Shown: one piece after another, positions 43,909-53,131 of the stretch
Layout: each line of letters opens with the position of its first letter
How positions within the stretch are numbered: the first letter of the stretch is position 1
Assembly (NCBI RefSeq): GCF_000687915.1
Contig: NZ_JHZY01000004.1
Coordinates: 2,242,001 to 2,306,000 of the forward strand
Direction: 5' to 3'
DNA: 64,000 nucleotides
From: Leeuwenhoekiella sp. MAR_2009_132
GTDB taxonomy: Bacteria; Bacteroidota; Bacteroidia; Flavobacteriales; Flavobacteriaceae
Position numbers and translations under genes: made by a program
The notes under the pieces: generated by a model
What the model was told of the DNA's origin: nothing
Database searches by the model: none
The model's input: the letters and a program-made list of their open reading frames with translations, nothing else

Positions 43909-44889
43909 ATGCAATACGCCCAGAATATTCTTGAAACAATAGGTAATACACCGCTTGTAAAACTCAATAAACTTACTGCAGAACTCCCCTGTTTGGTTTT
44001 AGCCAAATACGAGACTTTTAACCCCGGGAATTCTGTAAAAGATAGAATGGCTCTTAAAATGGTTGAAGATGCAGAAGCAGCCGGGATTTTAAAACCGGGA
44101 GGTACAATTATTGAAGGTACTTCTGGCAATACAGGAATGGGGCTTGCGCTTGTAGCTATTGTAAAAGGCTATAAAATGATTTGCGTAATCTCAGATAAAC
44201 AAAGTAAAGAGAAAGTAGATATTTTAAAAGCTGTAGGGAGTGAGGTAATTGTTTGCCCTACAGATGTAGAGCCAGATGATCCCAGGTCTTACTACAGTAC
44301 TTCAAAACGTCTTGCCGAGGAAACACCCAATTCCTGGTACGTAAATCAATATGACAATCCCAGCAATTGTAAAGCGCATTTTGAATCTACAGGACCCGAG
44401 ATATGGGAGCAAACTGCTGGTAAAATCACTCATTTTGTAGTAGGAGTAGGTACAGGTGGTACCATTTCTGGTGTAGGATCTTATCTAAAAATGAAAAACC
44501 CAAACGTAAAAGTTTGGGGTGTTGATACTTATGGCTCCGTTTTTAAGAAATACCACGAAACCGGAATATTTGATAAAAATGAGATCTACCCTTACATTAC
44601 GGAAGGGATAGGCGAAGATATTCTGCCGCTAAATGTGAATTTTAATGTTATTGACGGTTTCACAAAAGTCACAGATAAAGATGCTGCAGTTTACACACAA
44701 CGCTTATCTAAAGAAGAAGGTTTCTTTTTAGGTAATTCTGCCGGTGCAGCTATAAAAGGATTGCTTCAACTGAAAGAGCATTTTACAAAAGATGACGTGG
44801 TAGTAGTCCTTTTTCACGATCACGGTAGCCGCTATGTTGGTAAAATGTATAATGACGACTGGATGCGTGAAAAAGGATTTATTGATTAA
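43909..44889 (+). CDS. PLP-dependent cysteine synthase / cystathionine beta-synthase family
   Basis: A 326-residue fold-type II PLP enzyme. Lys44 (NPGNSVKDR) forms the Schiff base, GTSGNTG (70-76) binds the substrate carboxylate and GTGGTISG binds the PLP phosphate. The segment YVNQYDNPSNCKAHFESTGPEI resembles cystathionine beta-synthase cores more than CysK. No regulatory CBS domains follow. It makes cysteine or cystathionine in sulfur amino acid metabolism; which one cannot be settled here. The stop shares TTAA with the convergent lipoprotein gene. Confidence 0.85.
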   Translation: MQYAQNILETIGNTPLVKLNKLTAELPCLVLAKYETFNPGNSVKDRMALKMVEDAEAAGILKPGGTIIEGTSGNTGMGLALVAIVKGYKMICVISDKQSKEKVDILKAVGSEVIVCPTDVEPDDPRSYYSTSKRLAEETPNSWYVNQYDNPSNCKAHFESTGPEIWEQTAGKITHFVVGVGTGGTISGVGSYLKMKNPNVKVWGVDTYGSVFKKYHETGIFDKNEIYPYITEGIGEDILPLNVNFNVIDGFTKVTDKDAAVYTQRLSKEEGFFLGNSAGAAIKGLLQLKEHFTKDDVVVVLFHDHGSRYVGKMYNDDWMREKGFID

Positions 44890-45413
44890 ATATCTTCTTT
44901 AGATGCGTTTAAACGTTCTATTTTATAATCTTCATCTTCTCCATTTTTAGAGATGGTTGCATAGCCATTATAGGTTTCAGAATTACCATCTTTAGTTTTA
45001 ATTGTATACCGTAGCGGCAACTTGATGTTTGTACCATTATCTTGAGTTGTAACTGTGGCTTTTTCGGTTTCTGTAAAAGTTACCGTTACGGTCTCAATAT
45101 TAGCATGCTTATCTGAAAAATCACTTCTAGTACCTCGATCACTAGTGATTGACATTGCTTCATAAGCTTTCATATCATCTCCTTCATTTAAGGCATCAAA
45201 GTATTTATTTATCTGATTTTTAGCGCTATTTATTTCAGCGAGGTCTTTTTGATTAGTTGACACATCACTTAGTTCAACCTGGGTGGTGCCGTCTTCAGCT
45301 ATTTTTTCGGTTTTGTCTTCAAGCCTCATTTCATCGCTATTTGTTTTTCGGTTTACACAAGATGAAATAACTAATGTTGTAGCCAGACTAAGTATAAAAA
45401 TTGATTTTTTCAT
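44886..45413 (-). CDS. Hypothetical lipoprotein
   Basis: A 175-residue lipoprotein with lipobox VISSC (Cys at about 19). The N-terminal third is a charged linker rich in Asp/Glu/Lys/Thr; the rest (about 65-175) looks like a small alpha+beta domain of the NTF2/DUF4878-like kind (helix NQINKYFDALNEGDDMKAYEAM followed in pieces by strands), a tentative fold guess. It overlaps the convergent PLP enzyme gene by four bases at their stops. Function unknown. Confidence 0.65.
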   Translation of the reverse strand: MKKSIFILSLATTLVISSCVNRKTNSDEMRLEDKTEKIAEDGTTQVELSDVSTNQKDLAEINSAKNQINKYFDALNEGDDMKAYEAMSITSDRGTRSDFSDKHANIETVTVTFTETEKATVTTQDNGTNIKLPLRYTIKTKDGNSETYNGYATISKNGEDEDYKIERLNASKEDI

Positions 45414-45504
45414 AGTATTGTTTCTTTGATTTTTTTTTAAAATTAAGAAGCACGAGCGGTTGATGTTATTAAGGTTATGCTAAATTTTAATTACATTTAT
45501 AAGA

Positions 45505-46797
45505 ATGAAAGAAGCATTACTTCATTACTTATGGAAATTTAGAAAGTTGGGTAATGCCGCAACGTCGCAATCTCTTTTTACAACTTCTAATGAGAGTATT
45601 GAAATTATAAATCCCGGAACCCACAATCAGCTTTCTGGTCCAGATTTCTTTAATGCTCAAATACGTATTAATAATCAGCATTGGGCAGGTAATATTGAAA
45701 TTCATGTACGCTGTTCAGATTGGTTTCTGCACAATCATGAGCAAGATTCTGCCTATAATAATGTGATTTTGCATGTTGTCTGGGAGGCAGACTGTGAAGT
45801 TTATGATGTTTCTAATCAACCCATACCTACGTTAGAGCTGAATAATATTATAGACAAGCAGATACTATTAAATTATCAAAAACTTTTAGAGACTAAGAAT
45901 TATAAGTTTATTAACTGCGAAGCAGACTTTGCTGAGGTTTCTGACCTCCTAGTACAGAATTGGCTCGAGCGAATATATTTTGAACGGTTAGAACGAAAAG
46001 TTTTAGAGGTAGAGCGGTTATTAATGCTTCAAAAGGGTGATTGGGAAGCTGTTCTTTTTGCTATGCTCGCCCGCAATTTTGGGACTGTTGTAAATGCGGA
46101 TGCTTTTGAGGAAATCGCATTGATAATTCCGTTTAAAACAATACGTAAATTGGCTGTCGCTAACAATCAGTTAGAAGCTGTATTTTTAGGTATATGTGGT
46201 CTTTTAAACACTCCCGGTGAACGCGATGCGCAGACAGAAAGCTGGCTTAATGATTTTGAATTTAATAAAAGTAAGTTTGATTTAAAAGATTCGTTACACC
46301 ATGCAATTCAGTTTTTTAAGTTGAGACCTCCTAATTTTCCTACAATACGCTTATCACAACTTGCGCAATTGTATGAGAAACATACTACTATTTTTGCTCA
46401 GATAAATGCAGCTAAAACCCGTAAGGAATTTCAGTCTCTATTCACTATTGAAACTTCAACATATTGGCAAACGCATTACAATTTCAATAAAACACATAAA
46501 AAACGTATTAAAAAATTAACGCCGGCTTTTGTAGATTTATTAATTATAAATTCTATTATACCCGTCAAATTTGCTTTTGCAAAAGCTCAGGGAATTGCAA
46601 TTGAAGAGAACCTTTTAGAATTAATTACGGCAATTCCTAGTGAGAAAAATTCAATTGTCTCAGGTTTTCATAGTTTAAAGCCTCTAAAGCATAATGCGTT
46701 GAACACTCAGGCATTTATTGAACTCAAGAAAAATTACTGTAACCTCAACAGATGTCTTTCGTGCCAAATAGGGAATTCTATACTCAACAGAGGATAA
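45505..46797 (+). CDS. DUF2851 family protein
   Basis: A 430-residue protein of DUF2851, widespread in Bacteroidota and of unknown function. Recognisable parts: the start MKEALLHYLWKF, the conserved NPGTHNQLSGPDFFNAQI, GNIEIHVRCSDW and NVILHVVWE in the first 100 residues, and a helical remainder ending with a four-Cys-like tail (CNLNRCLSC). The HVRxSDW segment recalls nuclease-like folds, but I would not assign an activity. It precedes the PspC-channel pair by 54 bases and may share a transcript. Confidence 0.82.
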   Translation: MKEALLHYLWKFRKLGNAATSQSLFTTSNESIEIINPGTHNQLSGPDFFNAQIRINNQHWAGNIEIHVRCSDWFLHNHEQDSAYNNVILHVVWEADCEVYDVSNQPIPTLELNNIIDKQILLNYQKLLETKNYKFINCEADFAEVSDLLVQNWLERIYFERLERKVLEVERLLMLQKGDWEAVLFAMLARNFGTVVNADAFEEIALIIPFKTIRKLAVANNQLEAVFLGICGLLNTPGERDAQTESWLNDFEFNKSKFDLKDSLHHAIQFFKLRPPNFPTIRLSQLAQLYEKHTTIFAQINAAKTRKEFQSLFTIETSTYWQTHYNFNKTHKKRIKKLTPAFVDLLIINSIIPVKFAFAKAQGIAIEENLLELITAIPSEKNSIVSGFHSLKPLKHNALNTQAFIELKKNYCNLNRCLSCQIGNSILNRG

Positions 46798-46851
46798 GCT
46801 AATCTTACACGGTTAATTTTAGTAATTTGCACGTACTACAGAACTTTTAAA

Positions 46852-47079
46852 ATGAAGTTAATATTTAATATTAGGCACTTTTTTGAACGCAACGGGTTTT
46901 ATGTTTCATCTCGTCTCGCAGATCGAATGGGTATTAGAGCAAAAAATGTGCGTTTGTTTTTCATCTATTTATCATTTGCCACAGCAGGTTTAGGATTTGC
47001 TGTGTATTTAGTTTTAGCTTTCTGGTTAAAATTAAAAGATCTCGTCTATACAAAACGCACTTCTGTGTTTGACTTATAA
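46852..47079 (+). CDS. PspC-domain small membrane protein
   Basis: A 75-residue protein with a PspC domain: an amphipathic N-terminal half (RHFFERNGFYVSSRLADRMG) and one transmembrane helix (about 38-60, FFIYLSFATAGLGFAVYLVL). PspC proteins belong to envelope-stress (phage-shock) responses, though lone flavobacterial members need not. It ends two bases before the potassium-channel gene, so the two are tightly cotranscribed and may act together at the inner membrane. Confidence 0.8.
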   Translation: MKLIFNIRHFFERNGFYVSSRLADRMGIRAKNVRLFFIYLSFATAGLGFAVYLVLAFWLKLKDLVYTKRTSVFDL

Positions 47080-47081
47080 GA

Positions 47082-48089
47082 ATGGGAAGTATATTAAAAA
47101 ATAGATTTTACGTAGCTATATTACTGGTTATAGGTACGCTGTGTTTAGGAATATTGGGCTTCCGGTTTTTAGCGCTTTACACTTGGGTAGATGCGGTTTA
47201 TATGACTATAATAACCATAAGTACAGTAGGATTTGGAGAAGTGCAACCCTTAAATGATACGGCAAAATTATTTACGGTAGTTTTAATTTTAGTAAGTGTA
47301 GTAGTACTGGGTTATGCCATTTCGGTAATTACAGAATATATTTTAAAACGTAGTAATGTAGAATTATTAAAAAAACGCAGGGTGCAAAAGATAATAGATA
47401 ATTTGAAAGATCATGTTATAGTAGTAGGTTATGGTCGTAATGGTAAACAAGCTGTTCAAAAACTTACAACCTATAAAAGATCTTTTGTCGTAATAGAGCG
47501 GGATGAAGAGATCGTTAACAGATTTCAATCTGAAGAAATGCCGTTTATTTTAGGAAATGCTAATGAAGATGAGGTGCTTATAGAAGCAGGGGTTAAGCGT
47601 GCTTCTACATTGATATCTGCATTGCCAGATGATTCTGATAATTTATTTGTGGTGCTTTCTGCGCGTCAAATGAATACCGCTATGAAAATTATTAGTCGTG
47701 CTTCTGAAGAAACCACATATCGAAAACTAAAGTTTGCCGGAGCCGATAATGTTATTATGCCCGATAAAATAGGCGGTGACCACATGGCATCTTTAGTGGT
47801 TGTGCCAGATTTAGTTGAATTCTTAGATAATTTACAGGTAACAACCGCTGGGAGAGTCAATGTTCAGGAGATAACCTATGAAGCTGTTTGCCCAGACCAC
47901 GTAACGCGTACCATTAGAGACATTGACCTGAGAAATAGGACTGGATGCTCAATTATAGGCTATAAATCTCCTCAGGGAGATTATGTTATCAATCCTGAAG
48001 CTTCTATGCTTTTAGAAAAAGATTCAAAATTAATTGTAATTGGAAGACCTGAACAGATTGAAAATTTACATAAAGAATTTGCGATTTAG
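47082..48089 (+). CDS. Two-helix potassium channel with RCK (TrkA-N) domains
   Basis: A 335-residue ligand-gated K+ channel-like protein. Two transmembrane helices flank a pore loop with filter TVGFGE (48-53), a GFG variant of GYG. A TrkA-N Rossmann domain (VVGYGRNGKQAV, about 115) and a TrkA-C domain follow, giving the MthK-like layout in which eight RCK domains gate the pore. It handles K+ homeostasis at the inner membrane. It is coupled to the upstream PspC gene (two-base gap). A 10-bp hairpin overlaps its stop codon. Confidence 0.88.
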   Translation: MGSILKNRFYVAILLVIGTLCLGILGFRFLALYTWVDAVYMTIITISTVGFGEVQPLNDTAKLFTVVLILVSVVVLGYAISVITEYILKRSNVELLKKRRVQKIIDNLKDHVIVVGYGRNGKQAVQKLTTYKRSFVVIERDEEIVNRFQSEEMPFILGNANEDEVLIEAGVKRASTLISALPDDSDNLFVVLSARQMNTAMKIISRASEETTYRKLKFAGADNVIMPDKIGGDHMASLVVVPDLVEFLDNLQVTTAGRVNVQEITYEAVCPDHVTRTIRDIDLRNRTGCSIIGYKSPQGDYVINPEASMLLEKDSKLIVIGRPEQIENLHKEFAI

Positions 48090-48108
48090 TAGTATGTTTA
48101 CTAAATCG
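48082..48108 (+). terminator. Hairpin overlapping the channel stop codon
   Basis: CGATTTAGTA (48082-48091) pairs perfectly with 48099-48108 around a seven-base loop; the TAG stop (48087-48089) lies in the left arm. No T-tract follows, so termination is uncertain. Confidence 0.35.
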
Positions 48109-48180
48109 TGAAGAGTAATTAGATAAACCTGTCAAATACTTGATAGTACTCTATTTTTAATTTAATGTTTTTTCCAATTT

Positions 48181-49865
48181 ATGAAACACCTTTCCATAGC
48201 AAGTTTCTTGCTTTTATCTGCATTTAACATGTCTGCTCAAGAAGTAACCGAAGTAGGTATAGACCAGCAAATTGATCAGGCATTTGCACCCATATCAGAT
48301 TTTTTCTTCAATATCATTTTCTTCAATGTTTTTGGGATTCCTTTTGTACTTATTCTTTTAGTATTTAGTGCAGTATTCTTTACATTATATTTTGGTTTTC
48401 CAAATTTCAGATACTTTTGGAGAGCCATACAAACTGTACGTGGTAAGTATGAAGATATTGAAAATCACGGGGCTAAATTACTCTATGGTGAAGATGGTAT
48501 AGCAAACGGGGTTGACTTAAATAAAGTTAATCTTGAGGAGCATATAGAAAATCTGGACGGCGATCTAGCTATAGACGGTGATATCGTAGATACTATTCGC
48601 GACGAATCTTCCGCTGGTGAAGTAAGTCATTTTCAGGCTTTAGCAACTGCGGTCTCAGGTACCGTAGGTAACGGTAATATTGCCGGTGTGGCATTAGCAA
48701 TTGCTTTAGGTGGTCCCGGTGCAACTTTCTGGATGGTTGTTTGCGGTCTTCTGGGTATGTCAACAAAATTTGTTGAATGTACCTTAGGTGTTCAGTACAG
48801 AGATGTAGGTGAAGATGGTACCGTTTACGGTGGTCCAATGTACTATCTGACTAAAGGTTTGAAAGAAAAGGGCTTTGCAACTTTAGGAAAGATAGCAGCA
48901 GTAATATTTGCTATTTTTTGTGTAGGTGGTTCTTTTGGTGGGGTAACGCTGCTCAGAGCAATCAGGCAACAATAGTTTTAAAAGAACTTTTTAATTTAGA
49001 AAGTACAGGTGCAGGATTCACAATAGGTATTGTAATTGCAATTCTTGTAGGTGTTATAATCATAGGAGGTATTAAGCGAATTGCTCAAGTTACTGAAAAG
49101 GTTGTGCCATTTATGGCCATTATGTACTTAGTAGCGTGTCTATATATTATTGGTTCAAATTTTTCACTTTTAGATGACGCTATCGCCTTAATTATTCAGG
49201 AAGCTTTTAATCCTACCGCGATTGGAGTAGGTAGTGTTATTGGGGTTTTATTAGTGGGTTTTAAAAGGGCTGCATTTTCTAATGAAGCAGGAGCAGGTTC
49301 TGCTTCTATTGCTCACTCGGCCGTACGTACAAAATATTCTGCAAGTGAAGGTTTGGTAGCTTTATTAGAGCCATTTATTGATACAGTGATTATTTGCACA
49401 ATGACTGCTTTAGTTATTATAATTTTTAATTTTGGAGGCTATTTTGAGTATGGGGGTGATGGATCAGGGGCTGTTATTATTGATGGTCTTTCCTATGAAG
49501 GTGCAGGTATCACTTCAAAGGCATTTCATGAATATATTCCTTTTTCAAATATCTTTTTAACTATTGCTGTAGTGTTATTTGCAGTTTCAACGATGATCTC
49601 ATGGTCGTACTACGGCTTACAATCCTGGAAGTTTCTCTTCGGAAGAGGGAAAGTAGCAGATATAGTCTATAAAATGTTATTCTTAAGCTTTATTGTAATA
49701 GGTGCTGCAGCAAATATGGGCTCTATTTGGCAATTTTCAGATGCTATGATTTTTGCAATGATTTTTCCGAATATGGTAGGTTTATTCTTTTTATTCCCGG
49801 TTGTTAAAAAGCAACTCAACCGTTATTTAGCCGCTATTAAATTAAAAAAGGAAGCCATTAGTTAG
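48181..49865 (+). pseudogene. Alanine/glycine:cation symporter (AGCS), frameshifted
   Basis: An AGCS-family sodium:amino-acid symporter split over two frames. Frame 1 runs 48181-48975 (signal-like start MKHLSIASFLLLS, GTVGNGNIAGVALAIALGG, then off-frame at SFGG). The correct continuation is in the next frame (GNAAQSNQATIVLKEL...) to 49865. The neighbouring paralogue reads SFGGGNMFQANQSF at the same place, so one G is missing in the run at 48940-48943. Restoring it gives 561 residues. A hydrophilic insert of about 50 residues (around 95-145) is unusual. It is either a recent pseudogene or a sequencing error in a homopolymer; no other damage is seen. Confidence 0.8.
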
Positions 49866-49888
49866 AAAAAATAGATTGAAGTATCTGT

Positions 49889-49928
49889 AAAAACACCCTC
49901 TTTAATTAATTTTAAAGAGGGTGTTTTT
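49889..49928 (+). terminator. Intrinsic terminator of the first symporter gene
   Basis: A perfect 17-bp stem (49889-49905 with 49912-49928, six-base loop) runs into a T-tract, 24 bases after the stop. Confidence 0.9.
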
Positions 49929-50066
49929 TATTGAATAAATCCTTAATAACTAAGAGATTTGTTTGAAGTATTCTTTGTAGAATGTAGAAACATCAACAGT
50001 TTTAACGGCTGTAGCCTTTGTAATAGACTATTTTTTTAGCATCTTGCAACTTCTGACTAAATCTAT

Positions 50067-52163
50067 ATGAACTTAATAAAAGCTATGAAAGAAAAATTAT
50101 TTTTTTTAGTCTTCGTATTGCCTGTTATGGTATTTGCGCAGGATCTAAAAGTAACAGCAGAAATCCTTAACCCTACTTCAAAAATTAATGATGGTGTTGC
50201 TAAAATAGTAGTTTCTGGAGGCCAGTCGCCTTATAGTTATAAGTGGAGTGATCAAAGTACATCGCTTACTTCAAACACTGCAGAATCTCTTACCGAAGGT
50301 GTTACCCATCAAGTAATGGTGACTGATGCTGCAGGAACTTCTATTACAAAGGAATTTAAAATAGAAGCAGAGTCTATAACCGAAATTTTTAATGGTACGA
50401 TGACTCCTGCTGTGGCAGCTATGGGCTCTGTTTTATTTTGGGACCCTTTTGCAGCTTTAAATTTGTATGATCCTGTAATTTATGCAGATTTAAAAATGGT
50501 GTCTATACCGGGATGGACTGCAGATACTGAAGATATTTTCACGTTAGAAAGATGGCTTGTCGAAGACGGTGCAAAAGTTAAAAAAGGTCAGGAAATTGCC
50601 ATAATTTCAGAAAGCAACGGTACTGAAATTAAAATTATCGCCGATGCAAATGGTGAAATTAAACACTTAGAAGAAGAAGGCGGGATCATATATAATCCCA
50701 ATAATCAAAAGCATTTAATTGAAACTAATGCAGATGTTTTTGCAGAAATAATATATGATGATCCGGTACCATTAGTTTATGCTAATGGTGATAAACAAAC
50801 AAATAGTATCCCATTTATAGTGGTGTGGCTAATTTTTGGAGCTGCATTTTTTACTGTGCGTATGGGCTTTATCAACTTTAGAGGCTTCAAACATAGTTTA
50901 GAATTAGCAAAAGGAAAGTACGACGACCCTAATGCTCCAGGTAGTATTACACACTTTCAAGCATTGGCAACTGCAGTATCAGCTACCGTAGGTTTAGGAA
51001 ATATAGCAGGTGTGGCAGTAGCAGTATCATTAGGTGGTGCAGGTGCTACGTTCTGGATGATTGTTGCAGGTTTACTAGGGATGTCTTCAAAATTTGTGGA
51101 ATGTACTTTAGGGGTAAAATACCGTGATATTTTACCTGATGGTCGTGTCTTTGGAGGGCCTATGAATTATTTACGTTACGGTCTCGAAAAACGCAATATG
51201 GGCGGTTTTGGAAAAGTATTGGCGACAGCATTTGCCGTATTAGCGATTGGGGCTTCTTTTGGAGGTGGAAATATGTTTCAGGCAAACCAGTCTTTTGAAA
51301 TATTAAGTGGTCAATTTCCAGGATTAGAAGGAAACGGATTTTGGTTTGGAGTTATAGTAGCTGTGCTTGTAGGTATCGTTATTATAGGAGGTATAAATAG
51401 TATCGCTAAGGTTACGGGAAAAATTGTACCGTTTATGGCAGGTATTTATGTTTTAGGAGCTCTTACGGTTATTTTTATAAACATTGAAAATATTGGACCG
51501 GCATTTACCGCAATTATTGATGGTGCATTTAGTCCAAGTGCTTTAAAAGGTGGTATACTGGGAGTTTTAATTGTAGGATTTCAACGAGCTGCATTTTCTA
51601 ATGAGGCAGGTGTGGGTTCTGCAGCTATAGCACATAGTGTGGCAAAGACAAACCATCCTCCTTCAGAAGGTTTTGTTGCACTTTTAGAGCCTTTTATTGA
51701 TACAGTTGTGGTGTGTACATTAACAGCACTAGTTCTAATATTTACAGGTATGCATGAGGTGACAGGTGTTGCAGGTGCAGATCTAACTTCAGATGCATTT
51801 GGTAGTGTGATATCGTGGTTTCCATATGTTCTTGCTGCGGCTGTATTTTTATTTGCATTCTCTACGATGATTTCCTGGTCGTATTATGGGATGCGTGCAT
51901 GGACTTATCTTTTTGGTAAAAGCAAAAAGATGGAATTATTATATAAAGTATTATTTTTATTCTTCGTAGTTGTAGGAGCTTCTGTAAGTTTAGGTGCAGT
52001 GCTCGACTTCTCTGATATGATGATATTAGCTATGTCTTTTCCTAATATTATAGGATTGTACATACTTAGTGGAGAGGTTAGAAGTGATTTACGGGAGTAC
52101 TTCAGGAAATTAAAAGCAAACGAGTTGTTTAAAAAGCAACGTGTAGCTAAACAGAAAAGTTAA
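50067..52163 (+). CDS. AGCS symporter fused to N-terminal SprB-like and lipoyl-like domains
   Basis: A 698-residue protein. Order: signal peptide (cleaved near VFAQ, residue 25), an SprB-repeat-like beta domain (about 27-105; GGQSPYSYKWSDQS is typical), a short hydrophobic linker, a biotinyl/lipoyl-like barrel (about 148-230; LERWLVEDGAKVKKGQEIA), then a complete AGCS symporter (about 245-690; TVGLGNIAGVAVAVSLGG, SFGGGNMFQANQSF, NEAGVGSAAIAHS). The lipoyl hairpin tip reads SESNGTE with no lysine, so it is probably not modified. The transporter half imports alanine or glycine with Na+. The extra domains lie outside the inner membrane and could bind a partner or ligand. It is paralogous to the frameshifted gene upstream. 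Confidence 0.85.
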   Translation: MNLIKAMKEKLFFLVFVLPVMVFAQDLKVTAEILNPTSKINDGVAKIVVSGGQSPYSYKWSDQSTSLTSNTAESLTEGVTHQVMVTDAAGTSITKEFKIEAESITEIFNGTMTPAVAAMGSVLFWDPFAALNLYDPVIYADLKMVSIPGWTADTEDIFTLERWLVEDGAKVKKGQEIAIISESNGTEIKIIADANGEIKHLEEEGGIIYNPNNQKHLIETNADVFAEIIYDDPVPLVYANGDKQTNSIPFIVVWLIFGAAFFTVRMGFINFRGFKHSLELAKGKYDDPNAPGSITHFQALATAVSATVGLGNIAGVAVAVSLGGAGATFWMIVAGLLGMSSKFVECTLGVKYRDILPDGRVFGGPMNYLRYGLEKRNMGGFGKVLATAFAVLAIGASFGGGNMFQANQSFEILSGQFPGLEGNGFWFGVIVAVLVGIVIIGGINSIAKVTGKIVPFMAGIYVLGALTVIFINIENIGPAFTAIIDGAFSPSALKGGILGVLIVGFQRAAFSNEAGVGSAAIAHSVAKTNHPPSEGFVALLEPFIDTVVVCTLTALVLIFTGMHEVTGVAGADLTSDAFGSVISWFPYVLAAAVFLFAFSTMISWSYYGMRAWTYLFGKSKKMELLYKVLFLFFVVVGASVSLGAVLDFSDMMILAMSFPNIIGLYILSGEVRSDLREYFRKLKANELFKKQRVAKQKS

Positions 52164-52180
52164 TCGAATAGTAAATATTT

Positions 52181-53047
52181 ATGAAACTAAAATCCCACTT
52201 GATGCTTGATTCTAAAAAGCGCAGTGGGATTTTACTTTTAGTTATAATTCTTAGTGCCTGTTGGATTTTTTATTTTTGGACTATTCAAAAAGAAAATTCG
52301 TTAGAATCTATTGATGATATTGCAATTTATCAGGCGCGCATAGATTCTTTAAAAGAAATAGAAACTTTAAAAAGCACACCAAAAATATATCCTTTCAATC
52401 CTAACTTCATAACAGATTACAAAGGATATACATTGGGATTGAGTACACAAGAACTCGATAAACTTTTCAGTTTTCGTAAAGAAGGTAAGTGGATTAACTC
52501 TTCTGAAGATTTTCAAAAAGTTACTGGTGTTTCAGATTCTTTACTTGCGGCGATCTCTCCATATTTTAAATTTCCAGATTGGGTTAATAATCCCAAGAAG
52601 ACAATTAAAAAAGAATCCTACAATGCGTTTAAATCGTTTAATGATCAGAAAGATTTAAATAAAGCCACATTTGAAAACTTAATAAATTTGCCAGAAATGA
52701 CTGAAGAGAGTGCAAGGCTTATTTTAGCATACAGAAAGAAAATAGGAGGTTTTATAGAAGACAATCAGTTATACGATATATATAATGTTAAGCGCAATCA
52801 AGTTATTGAAGTAAAAAAAGAATTCACAGTTAAATCGAAACCGGTTATTGTTTTGATAAACGTCAACAAGGCTAATGCTTCAGACCTCGCAACGGTGCCT
52901 TTTTTGACATTTGATATAGCGCGATCAATTATAGACTACCGAATACTTAATGAGGGAATTAAAAATCTTGATGAACTTCTTAAAATTGAAGGCATAACCC
53001 CTTACAAATTAGATCGAATTAAATTATATTTGTCAACCAGCCAGTAA
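52181..53047 (+). CDS. ComEA-like helix-hairpin-helix protein
   Basis: A 288-residue protein with one N-terminal transmembrane helix (about 15-32) and three helix-hairpin-helix units: about 85-125 (KLFSFRKEGKWINSSEDFQ...), 155-205 (LNKATFENLINLPEMTEESA) and 228-285 (VNKANASDLATVPFLT). ComEA family proteins bind double-stranded DNA in the periplasm during natural transformation; related flavobacterial proteins carry this triple arrangement. A role in DNA uptake is possible but no other com gene is near. It lies 17 bases after the symporter gene. Confidence 0.8.
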   Translation: MKLKSHLMLDSKKRSGILLLVIILSACWIFYFWTIQKENSLESIDDIAIYQARIDSLKEIETLKSTPKIYPFNPNFITDYKGYTLGLSTQELDKLFSFRKEGKWINSSEDFQKVTGVSDSLLAAISPYFKFPDWVNNPKKTIKKESYNAFKSFNDQKDLNKATFENLINLPEMTEESARLILAYRKKIGGFIEDNQLYDIYNVKRNQVIEVKKEFTVKSKPVIVLINVNKANASDLATVPFLTFDIARSIIDYRILNEGIKNLDELLKIEGITPYKLDRIKLYLSTSQ

Positions 53048-53131
53048 TACATAGGTTTATTTGAGAATAATGCAATTTCTCCTTGCAAAACTTCCTTTCC
53101 AATGACCTATTAACAATATAAAGCTTAATAA

